64,000 bases of DNA, from assembly GCA_947498935.1 (NCBI GenBank), contig CANMMM010000011.1, forward strand, positions 1 through 64,000, in the 5' to 3' direction. The stretch is from an uncultured Aquimarina sp. (GTDB lineage Bacteria; Bacteroidota; Bacteroidia; Flavobacteriales; Flavobacteriaceae). Shown in pieces: positions 46,201-54,150 of this stretch. A model generated the notes under the pieces. That model had not been told where the DNA came from, did not search any database, and saw nothing but the letters and a program-made list of their open reading frames with translations. A program made the translations under genes and the position numbers. Numbering within the stretch: the first letter of the stretch is position 1; every line of letters starts with the position of its first letter.

Positions 46201-46926
46201 ATAGTCAGTATTGAGCTGTTGTGTAATGCGCTCTAATCCTGCTACAAAGGCAGTGTTTTGAGCCGTTTCATTGGCTGGTAATGCAGGCGTAATAAATAGC
46301 AATAGATGCTGATGATCTTTGGTAACTAAAAAACCGTCATATAGCTCAAAATCATCTCCTAGCTGCAATGCTGCTAATTTTTCTAACCCTTTAGGAGTGA
46401 TCCCCAGAGGATCTTTGACGATAAACTGCTTCGCTACCAAACCAGCTGGCGATAGCAATGTTTTATAATTCCGTTCTACAACCTGAGCTATCGAATCCGG
46501 AGAGAGCTGATGAGCAATAGCCGTATAATCCGCCTCAGTAAGAAACAGGGGTAATTGTTTGTATACAAAATCATATACTTCAAACATGCGATCCTCCGAT
46601 ACCCTGCCCTGTATACGAGACACATACGTATCTAAGTGTGTAGCTACAGAATCGATAAACTGTGTAGCATATTCCGAAAGCGCAGAAGCATCACCCGATG
46701 GGCTATGCATGTGTACTGCTATTTTATCCGAAAAGGAAACTGTTTCTAATACCCGCTGAGTCAAAGCAGCCGCATCGCTATCAGGAATTAACTGCGTAAT
46801 ATCTTCTTCTAGTCGTATCTGCATCGACATGTAGCCTAATACCAATGCTATCGATATTGTGATTCCCCATCCGCGTAGTGGATAGGTAGTAAACCATGTA
46901 TGTATAGTGATAAAAAAGCGAGACAT
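43246..46926 (-). CDS. MMPL-type exporter fused to lysophospholipid acyltransferase, with degenerate methyltransferase-like tail
   Basis: The protein has 1226 residues. The N-terminal RND/MMPL half has a first TM helix (about 20-36) and two membrane blocks, about 268-410 and 665-840, with periplasmic loops between. A PlsC-type acyltransferase domain follows, with the HX4D motif NHSSFLD (His899/Asp904) and FPEGSRTS (about 965-972). The last 170 residues sit where a class I SAM methyltransferase is found in related trifunctional proteins, but the segment DAQVGVFSDNHAVAVHY lacks the glycine-rich SAM loop. It probably exports or loads a lipid-linked product. It lies between the GT2 and FAD genes with no spacers. 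Confidence 0.9.
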   Translation of the reverse strand: MSRFFITIHTWFTTYPLRGWGITISIALVLGYMSMQIRLEEDITQLIPDSDAAALTQRVLETVSFSDKIAVHMHSPSGDASALSEYATQFIDSVATHLDTYVSRIQGRVSEDRMFEVYDFVYKQLPLFLTEADYTAIAHQLSPDSIAQVVERNYKTLLSPAGLVAKQFIVKDPLGITPKGLEKLAALQLGDDFELYDGFLVTKDHQHLLLFITPALPANETAQNTAFVAGLERITQQLNTDYAPRVQTQMVGATLYAVANATQIKKDIQLTIGIAMTILLLILAVFYRKWSIPLLIFVPTLFGALVGLTVLWWVKGTISAISLGIGAVLLGITLDYSLHILTHYRHTTAISALYKDVARPILMSSLTTAVAFLCLLFVQSDALNDLGVFAAVSVLAAAVAALVLIPQLARFSTAQTHTYSTWIDRIAKWPFDKNKWLQLGIGMACIVGLFLFRKVVFTTDLEAMNYKPPALAAAQNTLDSITNSKATAIYTVSYAAHLDAALQTNHVLHQQLVAAKAKGTLVHYSSVGEVVLSKAVQQQKMKRWYDFWTPERQEQLKASLIAAGTKVGFKPSTFTPFYEQLARSRSPIEYEDYSAIKGLHLDEFITVQEDFATVVAVAKVPKTAATTIETTLSQIPNTVQINRKQLNEALLGKLKNDFDTLISYSFIAVIILLLVFYRDSVLTLLTIIPIAITWIITLGVMQVLGIDFNIFNVIISTFIFGLGVDYSIFMTNGLLKEHTDGTSTLPTYKTAILLSMITTILGIGVLIFAQHPALRSIAVVSLVGILTAVLVSFVVQPILFRYAITYRSQKGKAPLQLRQTLWSVGSIAYFVIGGFLVSIISSVLIPWLPIKTKKKMHFFHKVVSKMMASVLYTNPFLKVRVDTISKDTFSKQAILIANHSSFLDILVIGMLHPKLIFLVKDWVYQSPIFGKAARLAGFYPVSSGIEDGVAHLQKKVAQGYSLIAFPEGSRTSTAKMRRFHKGAFYLAETLELDVLPIIIHGAAHAAPKGDSIIYDGQITLTLLPRITNTSFDFGTTYAARTKKISAYCKSQYIALQETLERGDYFKKAVLANYSYKTSYRAVQRYYTQYQEALETATLAIPADAQVGVFSDNHAVAVHYISYRRPYAKLHVYPIDTAQKKRLQNSYTVIKHAVAFVTESTIGSQKNDVLLLEITAPLAVSQHAQLFHDVVQKIIVLSEDTLIIAPLLADWEIEVQHSGVTVLNRKR

Positions 46927-48126
46927 CTAGGTAGTACGTTTAGAATGACGAATTGTAAAATATAGATATGCAATACCTCCAAACAGTGCTCCCATCCCCA
47001 TCGCCACCACAGTACTCCCTACAACATACTGTCCTAGTCCCTTGGCGATTCCTATCCCTGAGGTGATCTCTTCTATAGCTGGTATCGGCGCTACAGGCTC
47101 TCCTAGTACTACCGCTCCTATCTGATAACTGATATATATGATAAAAGGAATCAAAGGTGGTAAACTGATATTCGAAAACAAAAAAACAATTGCACTATTC
47201 AGACGAAAAGCAGCCGCAAGTGTAAATACCAATACGGTATGCAATCCCCATAATGGAGACAGTCCTATACATACACCTAGCGCAATGGCCGCAGCTTTTT
47301 TTGCAGGTGGATCATTGCTTTTTAGCACATTTTCTTTCCAGAATTTTTTGATGCCTTTTCGCTGTACACGCTGTAATAATCGTTTGGGCAAATAATATAC
47401 TAAAGTCAGTAGTACCAACCATGTATTGAGGATACTAATTCGTGTAAAATCCTGAAACGGTCTAAAATGCGATACCCGCTCTGATGGATCGTACAACACC
47501 TTGATAGGAATAGTACGTACCACTACACCGCGCCATGCTAATTTTACGATTACTTCGATCTCTAATTCGAATTTGGTAGTAAATAAGCGAAGTTTGGCAA
47601 TCTCTGGGATAGGATACAACCTAAAACCAGATTGTGTATCCTCTAATCGGATTCCCGTCTCTACATAATACCAAAAATTAGAAAATCGATTCCCGAAACT
47701 ACTTTTTCCGGGTACAGAAGGATCCTTCATATTTCTAGACCCTATGAGTAATAAAGGTTCAGGTGCATCGTGTGCAGCTAATGCTTGTATAAAAACAGGA
47801 ATATCATCAGGAAAATGCTGTCCATCGCTATCGATGGTAATCATATACTCATATCCCAGTGCAGCAGCCTTGTCGAAGCCTGCTCTAAGCGCTACCCCCT
47901 TTCCGCGATTGGTAGGAAACGTAAGAATGGTCAATCGATCGACATATTCCGCTAAAATAGCAGCGGTCGTATCCGTAGCACCATCATTGATAATGAGTAG
48001 TTGGTCTGTGTATACCAATACTCCTTCTATGACAGCCCGTAGGGTTTTGTCATTATTATAAGTAGGTATGCACACACAGCACTTTAATACCGAAAAAAGA
48101 GATTGTATAGACGTATCGACACTCAC
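46927..48126 (-). CDS. GT2 glycosyltransferase fused to DUF2062 membrane domain
   Basis: The protein has 399 residues. The N-terminal GT-A domain has VCIPTYNNDKTLRAVIEG (about 18-35), the NDGATDTT nucleotide site and the acidic motif TIDSDGQHFPDD (about 94-105), as in dolichol-phosphate sugar synthase-like enzymes. A DUF2062 domain with several helices (AAAIALGVCIGLSPLWGLHTVL, LPPLIPFIIYISYQIG) follows from about residue 275. This two-domain arrangement is common in flexirubin and aryl polyene clusters. Its stop is adjacent to the MMPL start, so it leads the four-gene operon. Confidence 0.9.
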   Translation of the reverse strand: MSVDTSIQSLFSVLKCCVCIPTYNNDKTLRAVIEGVLVYTDQLLIINDGATDTTAAILAEYVDRLTILTFPTNRGKGVALRAGFDKAAALGYEYMITIDSDGQHFPDDIPVFIQALAAHDAPEPLLLIGSRNMKDPSVPGKSSFGNRFSNFWYYVETGIRLEDTQSGFRLYPIPEIAKLRLFTTKFELEIEVIVKLAWRGVVVRTIPIKVLYDPSERVSHFRPFQDFTRISILNTWLVLLTLVYYLPKRLLQRVQRKGIKKFWKENVLKSNDPPAKKAAAIALGVCIGLSPLWGLHTVLVFTLAAAFRLNSAIVFLFSNISLPPLIPFIIYISYQIGAVVLGEPVAPIPAIEEITSGIGIAKGLGQYVVGSTVVAMGMGALFGGIAYLYFTIRHSKRTT

Positions 48127-48145
48127 ACAGCAATAATTTCTTCCA

Positions 48146-48153
48146 CAAAAATA
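48146..48153 (-). promoter_or_regulatory. Candidate -7 box (TATTTTTG) for the GT2-MMPL-FAD-C45 operon
   Basis: On the minus strand this matches TAnnTTTG exactly, 19 nt before the start codon at 48126. A fragment of a family B arm lies just upstream. No -33 element is seen at normal spacing. Confidence 0.45.
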
Positions 48154-48185
48154 GTCGATACGCCGCTTCTATACCTAGAAGTACT

Positions 48186-48210
48186 CAAACTTTTTATAAT
48201 TGGCTATACA
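48186..48210 (+). repeat. Family B arm fragment
   Basis: CAAACTTTTTATAATTGGCT matches the left arm of B1 (AAACTTTTTATAATTTGCT). The rest of the element is absent. It lies in the short gap between the operon start and the lipoprotein gene. Confidence 0.55.
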
Positions 48211-48211
48211 A

Positions 48212-48652
48212 TCATCGAATCCGCTTCGTTTTTTTTACAAAGTTCGTCACCTTTAATTCTTGCTCAATAGCTTGATCTGTATATACAATCACTACTGCTT
48301 CATCGGTAGCAGCTAGTAATTGTGCATCCAATGCCGTGGCTGGATTAATCGTTAGCACATACTTTCCTTTTTTGCTAATCTTGGGCACCACCGTATTGGT
48401 ACTCAATTCCATGATATCAAATCCCAATTGATTACTTTCTTCCCCCAGTATGGGCATACGCACAGCGTTGATCTGTATATCCGGAGCTTCTTGCTGTACA
48501 TTGATCTGTATTTGGTAGCGAACGGATCGTGCTGCCGTAGGGCTACCTGGTAGTATAATCTGTTTTTCTGCACTGATTAATTGCAGTTCTTTTTTGCATG
48601 CCGTAAACAGGCAACAAACAATCATAATGACTATGCCAGTACTATATCTCAT
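48212..48652 (-). CDS. Small hypothetical lipoprotein
   Basis: The protein has 146 residues with a lipobox near VCCLFTACKKE (cysteine at about 19). The mature part is beta-rich (RYQIQINVQQEAPDIQINAVRM) and ends in a basic tail KKTKRIR. No family is recognised. It precedes the GT2 operon by 85 bp on the same strand and could be its first gene, but the box at 48146 suggests the operon also has its own promoter. An outer-membrane or periplasmic role is likely. Confidence 0.72.
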   Translation of the reverse strand: MRYSTGIVIMIVCCLFTACKKELQLISAEKQIILPGSPTAARSVRYQIQINVQQEAPDIQINAVRMPILGEESNQLGFDIMELSTNTVVPKISKKGKYVLTINPATALDAQLLAATDEAVVIVYTDQAIEQELKVTNFVKKTKRIR

Positions 48653-48692
48653 ATATAATAGTTACTAAAATTAATATGTATTTATTGTTGTT

Positions 48693-48780
48693 GGGCGTTC
48701 CCCAAGGGTCGGGCTATCCGTTGCAATTCCTCGCCCTCCTCTCGTCGGGCTGTGGGATTTCCACTGCTATCCCTAACGCA
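48693..48780 (+). repeat. Family A hairpin element, copy A6 (second subtype)
   Basis: It begins GGGCGTTCCCC and ends CCCTAACGC, with the AATTCCTCGCCC ... GGCTGTGGGATT type of centre also seen in A2 and A8. It is the one copy whose GGGCGTT strand does not match the direction of an upstream gene, since both neighbours are on the minus strand. Confidence 0.85.
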
Positions 48781-48800
48781 GTAAATTCGTTGTATGCAAT

Positions 48801-48857
48801 GAAATGATGTACACTTTTTGCGATTATCTATAAAATCAAAAAAGAGTACATCACTTC
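48801..48857. repeat. Family B element, internally deleted form, copy B8
   Basis: Only 57 bp remain: GAAATGATGTACACTTTTTGC, a short centre with ATCTATAAAATC, and AAAGAGTACATCACTTC. The two arms still pair. The strand is ambiguous because of the symmetry. Confidence 0.75.
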
Positions 48858-48888
48858 TATAAAAAATTCTATTACAGCTTGTAACTGC

Positions 48889-51372
48889 TTATCGAATCAA
48901 TAATTTTTTAATCACTCTCTTATTCGCTTGTTGCATTGCTATCCAATACATTCCCTTGCTATACGTACTCACATCGACAGTCATGGATGCATCTGCCTCC
49001 TTCTGATGGTATACCACACCACCAATCGCATTGTAGAGTGTCACCTCCGTTGGGCCTTGTCCATTTTTTAGTTCTAGATGTACGATAGCTGTTGCAGGAT
49101 TAGGATATACGGTCAATGCATCAGATAACTCAAAATCGTTAATTCCCAAAGCGGTAGATGTGATAGATACTTCCCAAACACCACGACCGAATGTAGCAAC
49201 CCGTAATTTTTCTGTCCCATAATGTGCTTCTAAATCATAGCAAATCACATTGGGCAAACTAGTCCCATACAAACGCCAATCTGTGTTTTGATTGTTTCTA
49301 TGAAACACACCTATATCAGATGCTAAAAAGATATCTCCATTCCCTCCAGTAAGATACAATAACTTATGCATCGGTACATTAGGCAATGAGCCTGATATAT
49401 TGGTCCAATTGCTCCCTCCATTCGTAGATGAAAAAACTTTATTTCCTTGATTGTACCGTCCATAAGCAATGTATACCTCATTCGGATTGGTTGGATTCAC
49501 CGCGATGCTACTGATCAATCCAGTAATAGGGGTGTTAAGTGTTGTCCAATTCTGGCCTGCATTCGTCGTTTTATATATTCCATCACCATCCGATACATAC
49601 ATAGTATTCGCATTCGAAGGCGCTACAGTTATAATACTAGGTGCATTTCCAGGCGTATTCAGGTTCGTCCATGTATCGCCTGAGTTCGTAGATTTATACA
49701 AATTATCAAACCCTCCATAAATAGTGGTTGATGTTACTGGGTCTATTTCTAGTGGCCATACAAATTCTGCTCCATCGGGAGTAGATAATACCTCTGGCTG
49801 TGTCTGCCACCCGTCTTGCGTACGTTCTAGATATCCATTCTGACTGCATGTCCAAGCGATATTACTATTACTATAATTCCATAAAGCTTCTACACCATCT
49901 GTTCCAAAATTTCGATTGATCCATTTACTTCCTGTATAATGACCGATATCATTATCCTGCGCCCCTGCCAATAAGAAATTAGCATTCTGTGGCGTCCCTG
50001 CCAATTTATAATACTGTGTAATCGGTAATCCCGATGAAAGATCTTGCCATGCCGTACTACTCGTTACATTTCCCTTATACAATCCTCCATCATTAGCCGA
50101 AAATAAGGTTTCATTACTACCAGGCATAAATTTTAGATCATGATGATCCGAATGTACATAAAAGAAAGGCTGCCCTGTTTCCCAATAGCCATCTAAATAT
50201 TTTTGCCATGTAGTACCACCATCAGTAGTTCTCCATCCATGTACCCCACCGATAACAATTAAATTTTTATTATTAGGAGCAATAGCGATCGTTTGGTTAT
50301 ACCCTTCTTGAGTACTTAATTCCTGCGGAGTCGTTATTTTAGTCCAAGAAGCACCGGCATTGGTAGACTTATACATCGATGTCGTACTTAATCCTATAAT
50401 AAACGAAGCATCATTAGCCGTAGTAGCAATATCGAAGCGTCCTTCTTCAGATAATCCTGTAGAAGACGCTGCCCATGTTTCTCCATTATTTGTAGAGGTA
50501 TAAAAAGCAGTTTCATCTCCTGTTGTAGCAAATAACACAGTGGTACTACCCGCCTGATATGATATATCATTAAATTTTTTAATCACACTTTTTAACTGCC
50601 ACGTAGTTCCACCATCTATTGATTTATAAATACCTCCATCGGTGGTCGCAAAAATAGTATTCGTGTTGGTAGGATCGATTAATAAATGTGCAATAATCCT
50701 AGTCTGTGACACTGTATAATTCAAACCAGTCTCTTGCCATGTTGTTCCTCTATCTGTAGATTTTAACACTCCGATGGATGGATTATTACTTCCGTCATAG
50801 TCACCAGTAGCTACGTATATAATATTGCTATTGGTGGGATCAAAAACAATATCTGACACTCCTAAATTCGGAATCGGATCTCCTTTGACCTCCCAGGACT
50901 CCCCTCCATCAGTAGAACGCCAAATACCACCACCTGGTGAACCGATCCAAATCTCATTTACGTTATCTGGAGCAAAGCTGACCACATTGATTCTACCCAT
51001 ACCTGCATAAAAATCTGCATCAGAATCAGGAATCACTTTAGGACCTATCAATGACCAATTTACAGCATTCGTTTTAGATATAGAAGAGGATTGTTGATAC
51101 CGCTGCCATTCGCTGTACGTATGTGTTGGGTCTGGAAAGCTCCCATCTTCATGGATGCGTCGATTCCAATAATATGCCCAGCGCTCGAATTGCTTTAGTT
51201 TCTTTTTATCTGCTCTTTTTTTACTCCTTTTTATAGGAGCATATTGCTCGCGTTGTTGTTTTACAATAGAAAAGTAATTTGCTTGTTCTTGTAGATGTGC
51301 CTTTCGCCAATCCTGCGCAAAACTTATCATACATACACACAAGCATAGTATTAGTAGGTAATTGTTTTTCAT
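48889..51372 (-). CDS. Secreted BNR/sortilin-type beta-propeller protein with T9SS sorting tail
   Basis: The protein has 827 residues with a signal peptide (LLILCLCVCMISFAQ). Numerous BNR-type motifs occur: STDGGESW, STDRGTTW, SIDGGTTW, TTNAGQNW and STNGGSNW. They mark two or more large beta-propellers of the sortilin/VPS10 and sialidase-like type across residues about 100-740. The C-terminal sorting domain contains LTVYPNPATAIVHL and ends RVIKKLLIR. Such proteins often bind or cleave glycans, but no catalytic residues can be assigned. Its 3' end is followed by elements B8 and A6. Confidence 0.88.
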   Translation of the reverse strand: MKNNYLLILCLCVCMISFAQDWRKAHLQEQANYFSIVKQQREQYAPIKRSKKRADKKKLKQFERWAYYWNRRIHEDGSFPDPTHTYSEWQRYQQSSSISKTNAVNWSLIGPKVIPDSDADFYAGMGRINVVSFAPDNVNEIWIGSPGGGIWRSTDGGESWEVKGDPIPNLGVSDIVFDPTNSNIIYVATGDYDGSNNPSIGVLKSTDRGTTWQETGLNYTVSQTRIIAHLLIDPTNTNTIFATTDGGIYKSIDGGTTWQLKSVIKKFNDISYQAGSTTVLFATTGDETAFYTSTNNGETWAASSTGLSEEGRFDIATTANDASFIIGLSTTSMYKSTNAGASWTKITTPQELSTQEGYNQTIAIAPNNKNLIVIGGVHGWRTTDGGTTWQKYLDGYWETGQPFFYVHSDHHDLKFMPGSNETLFSANDGGLYKGNVTSSTAWQDLSSGLPITQYYKLAGTPQNANFLLAGAQDNDIGHYTGSKWINRNFGTDGVEALWNYSNSNIAWTCSQNGYLERTQDGWQTQPEVLSTPDGAEFVWPLEIDPVTSTTIYGGFDNLYKSTNSGDTWTNLNTPGNAPSIITVAPSNANTMYVSDGDGIYKTTNAGQNWTTLNTPITGLISSIAVNPTNPNEVYIAYGRYNQGNKVFSSTNGGSNWTNISGSLPNVPMHKLLYLTGGNGDIFLASDIGVFHRNNQNTDWRLYGTSLPNVICYDLEAHYGTEKLRVATFGRGVWEVSITSTALGINDFELSDALTVYPNPATAIVHLELKNGQGPTEVTLYNAIGGVVYHQKEADASMTVDVSTYSKGMYWIAMQQANKRVIKKLLIR

Positions 51373-51721
51373 AAAAATCTAGGGATTAATTAACTGTAGG
51401 ATAAGATACATTTTCTCCCACAAACAAACAACACAAAAACCTATTAATCAATATTTTAAAACAAAACACCAACATCACACCCGTTACATATTCAAAACTA
51501 CCATTCCTACAACCTCTTTACTACTTTTCTTACCGCACATGTTATCGCAAGTATTTAGGCAATATTAATGCTTCATTACGCAGTACGGTTTATCAAATGG
51601 GAATACGTATGCAGTTCTTTACATAGTATAACTAAAAAAGCTACGCATCTAAATGACACGTAGCTTTACTAATAGTATGCTATTGTATTTTCTAAAGTCG
51701 TCTAGAGCTCATCTTAGCTGA
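51373..51721. other. AT-rich intergenic region
   Basis: It contains the terminator at 51634-51667 and a short GAGCTCATCTTAGCTGA sequence at 51705-51720 that recalls family C termini. The promoter of the BNR gene should lie in the first 100 bp, but no clear box is seen. Confidence 0.4.
51634..51667 (-). terminator. Intrinsic terminator for the PRA-CH gene
   Basis: On the minus strand AAAGCTACG and CGTAGCTTT form a 9-bp stem around a 13-nt loop and run into a T-run. It is located about 55 bp past the stop codon. Confidence 0.8.
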
Positions 51722-52135
51722 TTATTGCATATCCTTTATAAATGCAAGCTTATTTTCCTCTAGATCAATCTCTCTATAAAAACAAGCCTTACGATGATTG
51801 CCTTCTTTACTGTATGTATGGCATACACCATTACCCACCAATGTCACTTGATATACCAATGCATCTTGGTCACAATCAATTAAGATTTTATCGATGCTCA
51901 GATAATCACCAGAAGTTTCGCCTTTGGTCCATAATGCATTGCGAGAGGTACTCCAAAATGTAGCCATCTTTGTAGCCAATGTCTTAGACAATGCTTCTTT
52001 GTTCACAGAAGCCAACATGAGTAACTGACCAGTAGCCGTTTCCTGCACTGCTACAGGTAGTAAACCACCTCTTTTATCAAACTGAGGAGCGAGTGCTAAT
52101 CCTTCTTCTAATTCATTCGTTATATCCGATATCAT
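51722..52135 (-). CDS. Stand-alone phosphoribosyl-AMP cyclohydrolase-like protein
   Basis: The protein has 137 residues. The HisI core is clear: GGLLPVAVQE, MATFWSTSRNALWTKGETSGDYL (about 58-80), the metal motif DCDQDALVYQV (about 88-98), and GVCHT with a later CF. In the enzyme these bind magnesium and zinc and hydrolyse phosphoribosyl-AMP in histidine synthesis. Flavobacterial his operons usually carry a HisIE fusion; this gene is single and away from any his gene. It could be a second PRA-CH or have a changed role. Its own terminator supports single-gene transcription. Confidence 0.87.
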   Translation of the reverse strand: MISDITNELEEGLALAPQFDKRGGLLPVAVQETATGQLLMLASVNKEALSKTLATKMATFWSTSRNALWTKGETSGDYLSIDKILIDCDQDALVYQVTLVGNGVCHTYSKEGNHRKACFYREIDLEENKLAFIKDMQ

Positions 52136-52257
52136 GCTTACGTATTAGGTTAACTGTACACTATGTAATCTGCACACAATTAGCAGTACTCTCGATCACC
52201 ACTATAAATGCAAAAAATTTAGTGTCACAAAAATACTAAAGTATCGTTTATTGTAAT

Positions 52258-52416
52258 GTAATGATGTGCACTTTTTACAATTCGCGATAAAAATGAGCTT
52301 TTGTACCCAAATTTTGTGATTTTTAAGTCCCGTGGCGCTGCTATGTAACAAAAAATACTGTATTTGTTCACAAAATCTTCCATGTTAGCTACCATCAAAA
52401 AAGTGCACATCGCTTT
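52258..52416 (+). repeat. Family B palindromic element, copy B10
   Basis: Nearly full length. It has GTGCACTTTTTACAATTCGC and the complementary AAAAAAGTGCACATC at the ends, and the core AGTCCCGTGGCGCTGCTATG. The outer arm has the changed pair GTGCAC/GTGCAC instead of GTTTAAAC, so the arms changed together. It lies between divergent genes. A 65-codon minus-strand frame here is an artefact of the palindrome. Confidence 0.85.
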
Positions 52417-52443
52417 AATCAAAATAACTAATTAAAACCGATT

Positions 52444-53031
52444 TTGAAGTACTTACGTTTCTTTACTCTAGCCGCATTGGTGATCATAACTCTTTTTTTT
52501 CTTTTAAAAAGAACAGTAAAAAGGCAATCTGGTGTTTCGATAGATGAACTGAGAAATAATAAAGCTCAAAAAATAAAAAATCAGACCATTGGTAAACTTA
52601 CCAATAAAGCATATGTCATGGGAGGTGGTGGTATTTTTTATTATAAGAAACAAGATTTTTTCATCCCTGTATTTAATGACATAAAAAACATCTGTGAAGA
52701 CATCATAGCTATCGATATTTCTTTTGATACTCAATTTTTTAAAATTACAATAGATACATCCGAAGGAAAACAAATTACGTATCAAAAAAGCAATACAGCT
52801 ATACACAAACAAGCTATTCAACAACCAATAGGTTCTATCAATTTAGCACTAAAAGAAAAAGACACTAGCAACAATTGTAAAGAACTTATACAAATGATTA
52901 ACTTTATAAAATGGGATTACGAACACAATGAATTTACTTCCTTGTCATACGGGATTCCTGAATTTATTTCCAAGCAAATAAAAAGTTTTAGCATCAAACA
53001 ATCCTTACAAAACCCCTCATCATGGCAATGA
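52444..53031 (+). CDS. Hypothetical membrane-anchored protein
   Basis: The protein has 195 residues and starts with TTG (no in-frame ATG is near the signal). A single N-terminal TM helix (FFTLAALVIITLFFLL) is followed by a basic stretch and a mostly beta/alpha extracytoplasmic domain, with GGGGIFYYKKQDFFIPV and EDIIAIDISFD. It is Lys/Ile/Asn-rich, and its codon use is more AT-rich than the surrounding housekeeping genes. No family is recognised. It sits at one edge of an AT-rich patch of small genes and gene fragments (52.2-54.0 kb). Confidence 0.6.
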   Translation: MKYLRFFTLAALVIITLFFLLKRTVKRQSGVSIDELRNNKAQKIKNQTIGKLTNKAYVMGGGGIFYYKKQDFFIPVFNDIKNICEDIIAIDISFDTQFFKITIDTSEGKQITYQKSNTAIHKQAIQQPIGSINLALKEKDTSNNCKELIQMINFIKWDYEHNEFTSLSYGIPEFISKQIKSFSIKQSLQNPSSWQ

Positions 53032-53061
53032 ATTAATACTACCTTTGTAAGAGCTGTAATT

Positions 53062-53193
53062 TTAACTTCCAATATGATTTATATATTCTACTTGATCTCC
53101 TTCATTTGGTCCTCCGTATTTTTGTCCATCATGCAATTTTGAAGCTAGTTTCCAAGCATCTTGTAATTTATCTATAGACCATGTTTCATTCAT
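53062..53193 (-). pseudogene. N-terminal fragment of an HD-domain (SpoT/RelA-hydrolase-like) protein
   Basis: On the minus strand from the ATG at 53193 a 43-codon frame reads ETWSIDKLQDAWKLASKLHD, then GQKYGGP and VEYINHIGS, before a stop. The pattern of helix, LHxGQxYGG and YINHI is the start of HD hydrolases related to the ppGpp-hydrolase family (about 150-190 residues). The rest of the domain, including the HD motif, is missing. It is most likely a decayed remnant. Confidence 0.55.
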
Positions 53194-53408
53194 ATTTAGA
53201 TATTTATTAATTATGCAAAGCGTCCCGAAAGGCATTGCGTATCGGTTATTGTACGTAGTTTTTATTCTTTCCTAATCCAATATTGAGTTCTTCCAAAAAC
53301 AGAAAATCCAAGAAAACCTCTTACTTTAAGTTTGTTTTTTTTTAAGCAAAGAAATACAGTGTTAAAGGGAAAAACCCTAATAGGTAAGTCTAACTAAAAC
53401 TTAAAAAA
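53194..53408. other. AT-rich stretch with no recognised gene
   Basis: No terminator, repeat copy or conserved frame is seen. The last 60 bp form the leader of the gene at 53409, which has an A-rich segment before the ATG. Confidence 0.4.
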
Positions 53409-53888
53409 ATGAGACTACTCCAATTATTTATTTTTACGGTTCTGTTTTTATTTTCAGGAAAAATAAACGCTCAATCAGACATTACTGTTTATCAAACTCT
53501 AAAACAAGATATTCTCAAAAATGAAGAGTTTAAGAATTATAAGGCGAAAATGAAAAAAGAAAAAGGAACATTGAATTTTTCTAAGTACGATAACCCATTT
53601 TGTACATATGCTCTATCATACAGGAAAAGTATTCCAGATAGTATTATTTATAAATGTAAAAAAAATAAGAAAAATTATGTAGAAAAAACTATCGATAAGA
53701 TTGATGTTTTGAACGAAAAAAACAAGAAAAATAGTTTTGTTGTAATTTTTAGTGAAATTAAAGACAATTATATCATTGTTGATATAGCTACTGTAGGTGA
53801 CCTTACTAATTCTCGTTTAATTATGGTGTATAAAATTAATGCTAAAAATAGTGTTACATTTTTGACATCTGGAATCACATTAAGTTGA
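53409..53888 (+). CDS. Small secreted hypothetical protein
   Basis: The protein has 159 residues with a signal peptide (LFIFTVLFLFSGKINAQ; cleavage after AQ). The mature part is Lys-rich (KYDNPFCTYALSYRKS, YKCKKNKKNYVEK) with two cysteines and a late beta segment (SFVVIFSEIKDNYIIVDIATVG). No family is recognised. It is AT-rich like the gene at 52444 and ends in a hairpin terminator. It may be part of a recently acquired patch. Confidence 0.6.
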   Translation: MRLLQLFIFTVLFLFSGKINAQSDITVYQTLKQDILKNEEFKNYKAKMKKEKGTLNFSKYDNPFCTYALSYRKSIPDSIIYKCKKNKKNYVEKTIDKIDVLNEKNKKNSFVVIFSEIKDNYIIVDIATVGDLTNSRLIMVYKINAKNSVTFLTSGITLS

Positions 53889-53953
53889 TAAATTAACAGT
53901 TAGGATTTCATTTGGTACGAATAATAGCTCATATCATAAATCAATTAAAGGAG

Positions 53954-53998
53954 GTAAAACAACAGCCAGTTACAATAATGTGACTGGTTGTTTACTTT
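53954..53998 (+). terminator. Hairpin terminator
   Basis: GTAAAACAACAGCCAGT and ACTGGTTGTTTAC pair with a small bulge around a TACAATAATGTG loop and are followed by TTTTA. It lies 65 bp past the stop of the gene at 53409. Confidence 0.7.
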
Positions 53999-54013
53999 TA
54001 TAACTATTTTCTT

Positions 54014-54103
54014 GCGTTAGGGATAGGAGCGGCATCCTTTTTTGGTTTCCTTTAAAAAACCAAAAAAGATACAGCGGATAGCCCGACCCTTGTGGTAACG
54101 CCC
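54014..54103 (-). repeat. Family A hairpin element, copy A7
   Basis: On the minus strand it begins GGGCGTTACC and ends CCCTAACGC, with the apical arms CTTTTTTGGTTTC and AAACCAAAAAAG. It lies 47 bp past the MOSC stop on the same strand. Confidence 0.88.
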
Positions 54104-54150
54104 TCATACTCATTTTTTTTACAAAAAACACAAATACTCCTATACAAGCG

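Noticed and set aside
52225..52422. 65-codon minus-strand frame
   Set aside because: It lies within palindrome B10.
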